Source of the DNA: a virus
Length of the DNA stretch: 20,539 nucleotides
Virus record (IMG/VR): IMGVR_UViG_3300048592_001410
Span: 1-20,539 of that record
Direction: 5' to 3' (one strand)
How positions within the stretch are numbered: position 1 is the first letter of the stretch; every line of letters starts with the position of its first letter. Shown in pieces: positions 1-7,092 of this stretch. A program made the position numbers and the translations under genes. The notes beneath the pieces were generated by a model. That model had not been told where the DNA came from and searched no databases. It worked only from the letters and a program-made list of their open reading frames with translations.

Positions 1-300
1 TCATACCCGCTCCTTCAAGCCGTTCAGGGCGCGCGTGTGCCGCTCCTCCGCCCGGCGCTCGTGCTCATCCATCGCGCCTTCCAGCCGCTGAAGGTTGTCG
101 ACGACCGACTGGAGGGCGGAGGCGGTGTTGCGGTCTTTCTCCTCCAGGTGCTCGAGGAAGCGATCCGTGACCGCTTCGAGCCGGCTCCACATGAGACGGA
201 TGGCCAGGAACATGGCGCCGATCACGACACCCGCGACGCCCAGGTCGACCATCTGGCCGAAAGGATCGCCGTCGGTGGCTGTCTGCAGGAACACAAGCAT
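1..300 (-). CDS. Small membrane protein with C-terminal coiled coil, late phage gene
   Basis: This 99-residue protein has an N-terminal hydrophobic segment at about residues 17-36 that looks like a single membrane helix. It is followed by a charged, heptad-like stretch at about residues 40-95 rich in Glu, Arg and Leu, probably a coiled coil. The ATG at 298-300 is preceded by a strong GGAGGG ribosome binding site and the stop lies exactly at the window edge, so the gene is complete. It is the last visible gene of the minus-strand late operon, downstream of the tail fibre gene. Small one-helix proteins with a coiled coil in this position are often holin-like or lysis accessory proteins (XhlA type), but no lysin is visible and I infer nothing firmer than a small membrane protein. 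Confidence 0.7.
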   Translation of the reverse strand: MLVFLQTATDGDPFGQMVDLGVAGVVIGAMFLAIRLMWSRLEAVTDRFLEHLEEKDRNTASALQSVVDNLQRLEGAMDEHERRAEERHTRALNGLKERV

Positions 301-309
301 TTCGCCCTC

Positions 310-534
310 CTAGTGGCCGTGGTCAGGAGCGGCCGCGAAACCGCGCCACCATTCGCGTTCGTCTTGGTCGAGGTGCACGGCGCTCAGACGCGACGCCTCC
401 GCCGGCACCCAGCGCAGGCGGCCGTCCTGGTCGGGGTCCGAGACGAGGAGGTGTCCGTCCGGCCGAGAGTCGAGGACCAGCACGGCCCGATCCGCGTTAG
501 CATCGCCATCGACCCGCACCGTGAACGTCCTCAT
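310..534 (-). CDS. Hypothetical small phage protein
   Basis: A 74-residue acidic protein that I do not recognise. Its ATG overlaps the stop of the preceding gene by four bases (ATGA) and has a GGAGGTG ribosome binding site, which supports translation coupled to its neighbour. The sequence looks beta-rich in the first half (RTFTVRVDG, RAVLVLDSR, HLLVSD) with no hydrophobic membrane segment. It sits between the tail fibre and the small membrane protein, so it may be a tail accessory or virion-associated protein, but no function can be assigned. Confidence 0.65.
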   Translation of the reverse strand: MRTFTVRVDGDANADRAVLVLDSRPDGHLLVSDPDQDGRLRWVPAEASRLSAVHLDQDEREWWRGFAAAPDHGH

Positions 535-824
535 GGCTTCACCTCCAACTCCGAAACCAACCGCTCCACGCCGACAAGCGCAAGGTGCTCGGGTTTCTGC
601 GCCGGTTTCGGGTCCAGGTAGTGCGGCTGGACGAAGGACTTCGCCCGCTCTCCGATAGCCTTCTCGATGTCGTCTTTGGTCGCCTCGGCGCCGAGGACGA
701 GCGTGTCGACGAGGAGCGAGATGCGCTCGCCGGCGTCGGTCAGGGCGGTCCAGAGCACGCCGACGTGCAGTTCGGCGCCCTGCGGGTCGATGGCCGTGAT
801 CGTGAACGAGAGGTCCGGTTTCAT
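531..824 (-). CDS. Hypothetical small phage protein
   Basis: A 97-residue protein of unknown function. It begins at an ATG with a perfect AAGGAGG ribosome binding site, ten bases after the stop of the large tail protein, and its stop overlaps the next start in an ATGA junction. The first 45 residues look like beta strands (LSFTITAIDPQG, ELHVGVLWTAL, ISLLVDTLVLG). A helical acidic segment follows (KDDIEKAIGERA) and then a Pro/Lys-rich linker. Its position directly after the fibre gene suggests a fibre-associated or assembly role, but this is inference from location only. Confidence 0.65.
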   Translation of the reverse strand: MKPDLSFTITAIDPQGAELHVGVLWTALTDAGERISLLVDTLVLGAEATKDDIEKAIGERAKSFVQPHYLDPKPAQKPEHLALVGVERLVSELEVKP

Positions 825-833
825 GACGCCTCC

Positions 834-3482
834 TTAGACGGGGACCAGGCTCGTCGCGGTGACGAGCGACTTGCAGACGATCTCCAGGTCGAGGAGCTCG
901 CCGGCGGTGAAGACGATGGTGTTGCGCTGGCGCAGGGGCTGGCCCTGGGCGTCCTGCAGGTATTGGGTGATGTCCTTGGCGAGGAAGTCGCCGTCGAAAG
1001 GTCCGCCCAGCGCCGCGGTGTGGTCCGTGCCGTTAATGGCCACAGTGACGTTGGCGACGGCGGTCGGGCCGGCGCCTTCGTAGATGCCGAAGACGAGCGC
1101 GTGGGTGTGGCTCGGGATCGTGACCGAGTGGGTGTGGCTGGTGTCGGCTGACGAGGTTGCGCCGGTGACGGTGTGGGTGTGAGCGGCGACGGTGTGGCTG
1201 TGGGAGGAGCCGGAGGAGCTGGTCGTGCCCGTGACCGCGTGCGTGTGGTCGGCGGCGGCCTCGTAGGTGTAGACGTTACTGAAGGACCGTCCGTCGGGCA
1301 GGATCATGTAGAAGTAGACGAAGGCGGTTCCGGTCGAGTTGTAGCCTGCGACCGGGTAGTTGATGACGACGTGGGTGTGGTTGTTCATCGAGTGGCTGTG
1401 GCTGCCGACGTTGGGGAAGCCCGAGCCGGAGCCGTTGTGGTAGTGGGTCGCCGATTCGAGCTGGGTCGAAGCGACGCTCGGGATGGTCGACGTTGCAGCC
1501 GGGCCGTTGCCGACGGCCGCGAACATGAGGTGGCGGTGGTTGCCCGCGGCGCTTGCGGACTGCCCGCTAATGCCGTGCGTATGCGCGGCCTCTGCGCTCG
1601 ACGTCTGGCCGCCGCCGGCGCTGGCGGACTGTCCGCTGATCGTGTGGCTGTGCGAGGAACCGGCGCCCGAGGTGGCGACGTTGCCGCCGCCGCTGGACGC
1701 CCCGGTGGCGTTGGTGCGGACCGGCTTCACGGCCACGCTCAAGAGCGCCTGGTGGAGGTAAGAGACATTCGCGTCGTAGTCGACGACGAAGGTGACGTTG
1801 TGCGCCGCATCGACACTGCGCCGCTCCGGTCCGTGGATCTCACGGTAGGTGTAGGGGCGAAGGGAGACGTTGAGTGCGTGCATCCCCTCGAAGACCTCCG
1901 CCAGCCTGGAGGTCTCGTCCTCCTCGTGGCGGTCGACGGTCGCGACGGTGAGCGACCAGCTGTCGCTGCCGTCGTCGCGGAAGCTCCGCTCGAAGCCCAT
2001 CAACCAGAGGTTGGCGTCGACCGACAGCCAAGCCTCGCGCGTCCCGTCGCTCCGCTGGGCGATCCCACGGTAGACCAGGCGCAGGCGGTCACCGACCTGG
2101 AAGAGCGGCACTCCGTCTTCGTCGAGGTGGCGGAGCCCGACGACCTCGACCTCATAAGCCGTGCGCGGGTCTTTGTGGCGGGCGAGCCATGTGGCCGCGA
2201 CGTCGTAGAGAGCGTTCGCGGCAGCCGTGAATCCGGCCAGGCTGTTGGCGAGCGGCAGGGCATCCTTCCCGCTCAGGACGCGCGTACGCCGCCCGTAGGC
2301 GGCCACGCTGGCTGCATCCTCGAGGAAGTAGCACGTCCGCCCGTCCGGGCCGATCGCACTTTGCACCGCGTAGGGCGAGCTGCGCGTGGCGGAGCGAAGG
2401 TCCAGCTTGTTCACGCCCTCACCGGCCCCGAACGGGATAATCCGGTTCCAGATGTCGGCGGACTCCTCCAGCACCCGCAGGCCGGCCACGGGCGCCAGGC
2501 GGCGGTTCTCGCGGAGGGTAGGGCTGATGGCCTCGACGTTTTGCAGCACCACCCCACCGATGGCGCCGAACGCCCCGACGTCGACCTCCTCGTCCCAGAG
2601 GTCCTCGCGGACATGGAGGCGGAAGACCTCGGCGAGCTTGCCGAGCGCAGCCCAGAGCGGGAGCCCGTCGAAACGAGCCAGGAGGGTGGTGGCCGGGGTG
2701 TCTAGGCTACCAGGGCTCCAGCCGCTGCCCGTGAGCAGCGTCCCGACCGCAGAGGCGAGCGTGCTCCCGTCGAACGTCCGCCCCAGGAGCGTGTTCTGCC
2801 AGGCGAGCCGGCGGGCGATGCTGCTGCCCGAGACCTGAAGGACGAGGCTGCCGTCGGCGCTCACGAGCCGCGTCGCGCGATCGACCAGTCCGCGAAAGAC
2901 CAGCCCCTCGCCCTCGCGGTAGATGCGGACCTCGTTCCCCTGGGCTAGGAGTGCCGCCCGCTTGTCATGTGCCGGAATGTCGAAGGAGAAGCTGCCGATG
3001 CGGTCGAGCTCCATCCGGTAGGAGGCTGCAAGGACCACGGCGATGGGGCCGGCGCCGAGCCGGTTGCCAGCGGAATCGTAGACGTCCGCGCGCAGGCGGA
3101 GCGGTGGGAAGTCCCCGAAGGCGTCCAGCGCCTCGCTTTCGACGACCGCGGGCGCCAGCGTTGCTGAGTCGGCGAGCGCGGCCGCCACGGCTTGGCCCTC
3201 CGTTACCTGGATGGCGAGTGCGTCCGTGTCGGCCGCTTCGGCGGTGCTCGCGTCGCCCTCCTGCACGCCCGCGATTAGGTCCTCGGCGGCCGCTTTGGCT
3301 TCGCTGACGAACAGGGCATCCGTCTCCGCGACGGCCGCGGCGCCCGTGTCGGCGTCCGCCAGCACCTCCGTAACGGCGAGATCCTCCGCTTCGCCCAGCG
3401 CGACGGCCACGCTCTCGCCGTCGGCGAGCGGCACGCTGCCGCCGACGAATTCGGCGAGGTGGCGGGAGCTACGGCCCGGCAC
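834..3482 (-). CDS. Large tail hub/tip and fibre protein with HxH repeats
   Basis: An 882-residue structural protein and the largest phage gene here. Residues 1-125 are a low-complexity Ala/Glu/Asp/Val region with degenerate repeats of about 16-22 residues (ESVAVALGEAEDL, VAETDAL, VVESEAL). Residues about 126-530 resemble the hub-like domain of siphovirus tail proteins of the Gp37-like or endopeptidase-tail type (LDRIGSFSFDIPAHD, GNEVRIYREGEGLVFRGLV), expected at the tail tip. Residues 540-600 are a linker. Residues 600-800 are Gly/Ser/Ala-rich with eleven HxH motifs, as in metal-binding trimeric phage fibres, and the last 85 residues form a beta-rich end. The start is GTG, chosen because an AGGAGG site lies just upstream, overlapping the stop of the previous gene. 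I infer a fused hub and receptor-contact fibre. Confidence 0.8.
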   Translation of the reverse strand: MPGRSSRHLAEFVGGSVPLADGESVAVALGEAEDLAVTEVLADADTGAAAVAETDALFVSEAKAAAEDLIAGVQEGDASTAEAADTDALAIQVTEGQAVAAALADSATLAPAVVESEALDAFGDFPPLRLRADVYDSAGNRLGAGPIAVVLAASYRMELDRIGSFSFDIPAHDKRAALLAQGNEVRIYREGEGLVFRGLVDRATRLVSADGSLVLQVSGSSIARRLAWQNTLLGRTFDGSTLASAVGTLLTGSGWSPGSLDTPATTLLARFDGLPLWAALGKLAEVFRLHVREDLWDEEVDVGAFGAIGGVVLQNVEAISPTLRENRRLAPVAGLRVLEESADIWNRIIPFGAGEGVNKLDLRSATRSSPYAVQSAIGPDGRTCYFLEDAASVAAYGRRTRVLSGKDALPLANSLAGFTAAANALYDVAATWLARHKDPRTAYEVEVVGLRHLDEDGVPLFQVGDRLRLVYRGIAQRSDGTREAWLSVDANLWLMGFERSFRDDGSDSWSLTVATVDRHEEDETSRLAEVFEGMHALNVSLRPYTYREIHGPERRSVDAAHNVTFVVDYDANVSYLHQALLSVAVKPVRTNATGASSGGGNVATSGAGSSHSHTISGQSASAGGGQTSSAEAAHTHGISGQSASAAGNHRHLMFAAVGNGPAATSTIPSVASTQLESATHYHNGSGSGFPNVGSHSHSMNNHTHVVINYPVAGYNSTGTAFVYFYMILPDGRSFSNVYTYEAAADHTHAVTGTTSSSGSSHSHTVAAHTHTVTGATSSADTSHTHSVTIPSHTHALVFGIYEGAGPTAVANVTVAINGTDHTAALGGPFDGDFLAKDITQYLQDAQGQPLRQRNTIVFTAGELLDLEIVCKSLVTATSLVPV
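1101..1652 (-). repeat. HxH-motif region of the tail protein
   Basis: This part of the large tail protein encodes eleven His-x-His motifs, at residues 611, 634, 649, 680, 695, 702, 746, 761, 768, 783 and 792. They are set in Gly/Ser/Thr/Ala-rich sequence with semi-repeated units such as HTHGISGQSASA and HTHTVTGATSSAD. At DNA level it appears as recurrent gtgggtgtgg-type tracts. In T4 gp37 and related fibres such motifs from three chains bind iron or zinc. Confidence 0.75.
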
Positions 3483-3496
3483 TGGCTATCGCCCTC

Positions 3497-3841
3497 CTAC
3501 AGGCTGAGGACCTTCCAAGGCACCGGCTTCCCGTAGCCACGCAGCTGCTGGAGGGTGAAGACAACCGCCTGTGCGTCGTCGTCGCCGACGAGCGGTATCG
3601 AGGTCCAAAGCGCGCCGCCTGCGTCCGGCTGGCCGGCGTACACGACCTCCCGCCAGACGGAGCGCACTGTGCCGCCCGCGAGGACGGCCGTCTTCCCGGT
3701 GACAGCGAAGGTGTCCCCGTTGACCCGCGCGGCGAGGTCGAGCTGCAGCTGATAGACCTTGCCCTCGGTCAGGGTGACGAGCGTTTGCTCGGCGCCCGGC
3801 GCGCTGACCTGCGTGCCGCTTGCCTCGACGACTGTTGCCAT
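3497..3841 (-). CDS. Small beta-rich phage structural protein
   Basis: A 114-residue protein with alternating hydrophobic residues typical of beta strands (EQTLVTLTEGKVYQLQLDL, AVVFTLQQL) and no membrane segment. The ATG has a GGAGGG ribosome binding site and starts four bases after the stop of the beta-propeller gene. Its stop overlaps the ribosome binding site of the following hub/fibre gene. The tight coupling and position between two tail surface proteins suggest a virion decoration or tail-tip adaptor protein. I do not recognise a named family. Confidence 0.65.
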   Translation of the reverse strand: MATVVEASGTQVSAPGAEQTLVTLTEGKVYQLQLDLAARVNGDTFAVTGKTAVLAGGTVRSVWREVVYAGQPDAGGALWTSIPLVGDDDAQAVVFTLQQLRGYGKPVPWKVLSL

Positions 3842-3844
3842 TCG

Positions 3845-5467
3845 TTACCCTCCGATGAAGGTGGCTCGGACCGTGCCGGCCATCACGGCGAGGGCGGCGA
3901 TGCCGACGCGCACGACCTGGTCGCCATCCAGGCCGCCGCTGTTGTCGACGTCCTCCAGCGCGATCCCGATCGCGCGGTCGCTCTGCCCACCCGTGTAAAG
4001 GCCGTAGAAGAAGGGCGTGCCAGAGGCAGCGCCCACGCCCTGGCCGCGGTAGATCCGGGTGGACGCGGCGAGCGGCACGATGGCCTCGCGGAGGCGCAGG
4101 GGCACGTCCACTCGGCAGGCCGCCCCCGACGCCAGCCGCACTCGGTCCCACTCCACGCCATCCACCGATAGCCAGCCGTCGATGGTGCCGCTCGTAGACT
4201 CGAGGATGACGCCGACCAGGTCGAGGCCGTCCTCGGCGATGCGGCTCATCCAGGACTGGAACTGCGGCGCTGCCGACTCCAGGGCGTAACCGCTGACCGG
4301 ATAGAGCAGCCGAGCGGGCGCCGTGAAGGGATAAGCGGTCACGTAGGGCGACGTGGTGTGCGCGACCATCAACGCCTGGTCGAACGGCGTGAAGGCCACC
4401 CCTCGGCCGTTGCCCGTCGGAAGGGTCGCGGGGTTGGCGAGCTTGGTCCCGAAGCCGCCGCCCGAGCTCCAGGGGTAGACGCTGACGAAGGGCGTCGTGT
4501 CGTGGGCCACGGCGACGGCCGTGCCAACGGCGGTGCGGGCGAAGGCCACGTCGTAGGCGGCGCCGGTGGGTAGCGTGGCCGGGTCAGGGAAGGCCCGGCC
4601 GAAGCGGCCGAGGCCGTCGGACCGCCGGTAGGTGGGGTCGAACGGCCAGACCATGACAAAGGGCGTCGTGCCGCCAGCAGCTGCCAGGAATCGCCCATCC
4701 GGGGACCAGGCGAGGCCGTTGATGCTTGCGGGCGGGTTCCAGAACGCCGGCAACCCCTCCATGTTCCCGCTGTTGAACCACGTGGCCGCGAACGCTGAGC
4801 CGGTCCAGCCAATCACGGACAGGTACGGGCTACTGTTCGACCCGAGGGCGACAAAGGCGCCGCCGGGGTGGATCGCGACGGCGCGACCATCGAAGCCCGC
4901 GCCGTTGGGAGCGTCGGCCACCTTCGCACCCCAGGAACCGCTCCCCGACGCATCGAACGCCCACGCGTGGAGGTAGGGCGCGCTGGTGTTGCCAGCGAAG
5001 AGGTAGGCGCCGTCGATCGACCAGGCGAGGCCGCGGCAGGCCGTTCCGGGAAGGGTGGCCGGGTTGCCAAGTGGCGACGAGAACGAGCCCGTGCGCGGGT
5101 TGAACGGGTAGATCTTGAGGAAGGGCGAGGAGGAGTAGCCGACGGCAAGGAAGCGGCCGTTTGGGTGCCAGGCGAGGGCGTAGACCTGAGCGCTGGGCGA
5201 GGTCGGGGTGATGCGGCTGCCGAACCCGCCGGCGGCCCGGTCGTCCCACTGGTAGGCGTAGAAGAACGGCGACGTCGCCGATTGGCCGACGGCGACGTAG
5301 TTCGCCCAGGGGTGGACCGCCATCGCCTGGCAGTTGTTCCCGGGCACCGAGCCCGGGTTCGCGTACTTCGTGCCGAGGGCAATGGCGGGCGCGGTCACCG
5401 TCCCGAAGTCGTAGGTGGCGCCTTCGAGACGGCGGGCGACGCGCGGCGAGGAGGGGAAGTCAGGCAT
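3845..5467 (-). CDS. Seven-bladed WD40-like beta-propeller tail protein
   Basis: A 540-residue protein. Residues about 32-382 hold seven consecutive repeats of 44-60 residues, each with a core like GLAWSPDGRFLAAA followed by TTPFVMVWPF. The other copies include ALAWHPNGRFLAVG with SSPFLKIYPF, and VAFTPFDQALMVAH with TSPYVTAYPF. Seven units fit a closed seven-bladed WD40/YVTN-type propeller, which normally binds proteins or glycans. Residues about 390-540 form a different domain ending in an EF-hand-like loop (DVDNSGGLDGDQ, residues 506-517). The gene lies in the tail region between the Dit-proximal small genes and the hub/fibre gene, so I infer a tail-tip or baseplate surface protein, possibly for receptor binding. 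The ATG start has only a weak ribosome binding site, and it lies four bases after the stop of the preceding gene. Confidence 0.8.
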   Translation of the reverse strand: MPDFPSSPRVARRLEGATYDFGTVTAPAIALGTKYANPGSVPGNNCQAMAVHPWANYVAVGQSATSPFFYAYQWDDRAAGGFGSRITPTSPSAQVYALAWHPNGRFLAVGYSSSPFLKIYPFNPRTGSFSSPLGNPATLPGTACRGLAWSIDGAYLFAGNTSAPYLHAWAFDASGSGSWGAKVADAPNGAGFDGRAVAIHPGGAFVALGSNSSPYLSVIGWTGSAFAATWFNSGNMEGLPAFWNPPASINGLAWSPDGRFLAAAGGTTPFVMVWPFDPTYRRSDGLGRFGRAFPDPATLPTGAAYDVAFARTAVGTAVAVAHDTTPFVSVYPWSSGGGFGTKLANPATLPTGNGRGVAFTPFDQALMVAHTTSPYVTAYPFTAPARLLYPVSGYALESAAPQFQSWMSRIAEDGLDLVGVILESTSGTIDGWLSVDGVEWDRVRLASGAACRVDVPLRLREAIVPLAASTRIYRGQGVGAASGTPFFYGLYTGGQSDRAIGIALEDVDNSGGLDGDQVVRVGIAALAVMAGTVRATFIGG

Positions 5468-5471
5468 CGCG

Positions 5472-5855
5472 CTACACCAGGACCACGGTGTCGGTGCACG
5501 TCAGCTGCCAGCTTGCCGAGGAGGTCTTTGTCCCGAGCGAGACAACCTTGCGGCTGAGCATCTGGCCGCCGGAGAGGGCATTGAAGATGCCGCGCTCGTT
5601 CCAGGCGAAGTTCGCCTCTGCCGTGCCGAAGGTCGCGCGCCAGGTGATGACGTTTCCGCTGCGCTGCGGATAGGTGGCGTCCATCGGCTTGCGCAGCTTG
5701 TTGGTCGCCGCCTGAAGGTCGGTCTGGCTGCTGGCGAAAGCCGTAGCCGAGTCACCGACGCCGATGTGGGCGTTGGCGCTGTTGAACTTCGTGTAGCTCG
5801 AACCGCCGAGGACGGCATCCGCGATCATGTCGCGGGCAAGGTCAACGAGCGGCAT
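5472..5855 (-). CDS. Conserved phage tail-region protein
   Basis: A 127-residue protein with an N-terminal helix (LVDLARDMIADAVL), then Gly/Ala/Ser/Thr-rich sequence containing HIGVGDSATAF and KPMDATYPQRSGNVITW, and a C-terminal beta stretch. From memory this pattern resembles conserved uncharacterised proteins of phage tail clusters, but I cannot name the family. The ATG has an excellent GAGGAGG ribosome binding site and overlaps the end of the preceding small gene by 14 bases. Its location beside the propeller protein suggests a tail-tip or fibre-associated structural role. Confidence 0.7.
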   Translation of the reverse strand: MPLVDLARDMIADAVLGGSSYTKFNSANAHIGVGDSATAFASSQTDLQAATNKLRKPMDATYPQRSGNVITWRATFGTAEANFAWNERGIFNALSGGQMLSRKVVSLGTKTSSASWQLTCTDTVVLV

Positions 5856-6057
5856 CTGCGTCCTCCTCTCGCGGCGCGCGGCCTGCGAGCTGGAAGACCT
5901 GCTCGCCCTCGCGCACCTCGTAGGTCACCTCGTCGGCGACCCGCGTCCAGGCGTCGAGGCCCTTGGCGATGCCGAGGGCGACTTCCGGGTGGAAGCCGTC
6001 GCCGTCATCGACCTCGACTTCGAAGACGGTCGTTCGCGTCCTGCGTACCGTGGCCAT
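5842..6057 (-). CDS. Hypothetical small phage protein
   Basis: A 71-residue protein beginning MATVRRTRTTVFEVEVDDGD. I chose the ATG at 6055-6057, not an upstream in-frame ATG, because it has a GGAGAG ribosome binding site and forms an ATGA overlap with the stop of the previous gene. The N-terminus is basic, the middle is a short beta-alpha unit and the C-terminus is charged (APREEDADAAR). No family is recognised. It belongs to the string of short genes between the Dit-like protein and the propeller protein. Confidence 0.6.
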   Translation of the reverse strand: MATVRRTRTTVFEVEVDDGDGFHPEVALGIAKGLDAWTRVADEVTYEVREGEQVFQLAGRAPREEDADAAR

Positions 6058-6269
6058 CAGCGCTCTCCTTTCTGGCGGCGTTCCTCGAGGAACGCAATGT
6101 GTTCGGGGTCGTCGATGGACCGGCCCTGGAGGTCGACCCAGCCCTCCTCGACGGTGACCTCGACGGGCCGGCACGCGGTTCGGTGGCCGCCCCGGCAGTC
6201 GTGGTCGAACTTGGCGATCTCCGTGCGCTGGTGGACGCCGGAGGCGAAGCGGTCAGTGGTACGGGGCAT
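6057..6269 (-). CDS. Hypothetical small phage protein with Cys/His residues
   Basis: A 70-residue protein beginning MPRTTDRFASGVHQ. The start at 6267-6269 is preferred over the ATG at 6306-6308 because GGAGTGGAG lies upstream and it overlaps the Dit-like gene by only 17 bases. Residues 21-33 contain HDCRGGHRTAC, a compact Cys/His cluster that might bind metal, followed by EVTVEEGWVDLQG and a charged helix. The function is unknown. It is translationally coupled to the next gene. Confidence 0.55.
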   Translation of the reverse strand: MPRTTDRFASGVHQRTEIAKFDHDCRGGHRTACRPVEVTVEEGWVDLQGRSIDDPEHIAFLEERRQKGER

Positions 6270-7092
6270 AGAAACTCCACTCCAGGTCGAGATTGGGCGT
6301 CGCGCCATCGGCGTACTGCATGGCGTTGGGGCCGGGCTCCAGCTGCATGAAGCCGACCTGCGTCGGCCCGAGGATGACGAGCCCGTAGTCGTCGGCGTAG
6401 ACGGCGCCGTTTGTGTCGCTCCAGAGGGCCTGCATCCGCTCCGTGTCGATCTTCAGCTCCGAGTCGACGCTGACGGCGTCCCGGCTGGAGGCGACGCTGT
6501 AGCCGTTCGTGAGGTTGGTGAGCGAAGGGTTGGTGAAGCCGCTCGCGGCGTTTGCGCGGAGGCGAAAGACGGCGAAGCGGACCGGGGCGTTGCCCGGGTT
6601 GGTGATCGTGAACGGGTAGGGCGCCGTGGTGATGGTGACGGAGCCGGCCGTGGGCGCGGCCGCGAACCAGTCCGAGTAGCGGGCGAAGCGGAGCGTGACC
6701 GGGACGTTGAAGTAGCCGTTGACGTCGACCTGATAGCTCGGACGGGCGAGGAGCTTTGCCCAGCACCAGCGCCGGGTAGTGGCCGAGTCGACCTGGTAGA
6801 GCTTCCCGAGGCCGAGCCTCCGCAGGGTCGTCACGCAGTCGTCGAACTGGCTGTCGGCGTCGGCTGCGCTCGCGCCCCAGAGCGTGAAGCGCACCGCCTC
6901 CTCGCCGACCGCCTTCGGCCAGGGCGCGGCGCCCAGGAAGTCGACGGCGTAGTCGGCGCCGACCACCGGCGCCTCCGACCGCCGGAAGGCCTGGGCCGGT
7001 TCGTACTCGTAATCGTCCACAGGGAAGGCGTAGCTCGTGAGCCCGTCGACTGACTCGAACTTCTCCAGGTAGCGCAGCGAGGCGAGGGTCAC
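6253..7092 (-). CDS. Distal tail (Dit-like) protein
   Basis: A 279-residue protein directly downstream of the tape measure gene, the standard place for the distal tail protein that caps the tail tube and joins it to the tip. The GTG start overlaps the tape measure stop in a GTGA junction. The N-terminal 140 residues carry the tail-tube-like pattern of Dit proteins, including FTLWGASAADADSQFDDCV and YQVDSATTRRWCWAKLL. The C-terminal half looks like a beta-sandwich (YPFTITNPGNAPVRFAVFRL). Length and position fit the family. The assignment rests on synteny and fold-like pattern, not on a signature motif. Confidence 0.7.
   Translation of the reverse strand: MTLASLRYLEKFESVDGLTSYAFPVDDYEYEPAQAFRRSEAPVVGADYAVDFLGAAPWPKAVGEEAVRFTLWGASAADADSQFDDCVTTLRRLGLGKLYQVDSATTRRWCWAKLLARPSYQVDVNGYFNVPVTLRFARYSDWFAAAPTAGSVTITTAPYPFTITNPGNAPVRFAVFRLRANAASGFTNPSLTNLTNGYSVASSRDAVSVDSELKIDTERMQALWSDTNGAVYADDYGLVILGPTQVGFMQLEPGPNAMQYADGATPNLDLEWSFYAPYH

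Noticed and set aside
1173-2705. A 510-codon plus-strand open frame opposite the tail hub gene
   Set aside because: It is a codon-bias shadow of the hub/fibre gene. The apparent repeats simply mirror the HxH region.
5827-7053. A 408-codon plus-strand open frame opposite the Dit-like and small tail genes
   Set aside because: Its composition is shadow-like, and it overlaps several minus-strand genes that have good ribosome binding sites and coupled starts.
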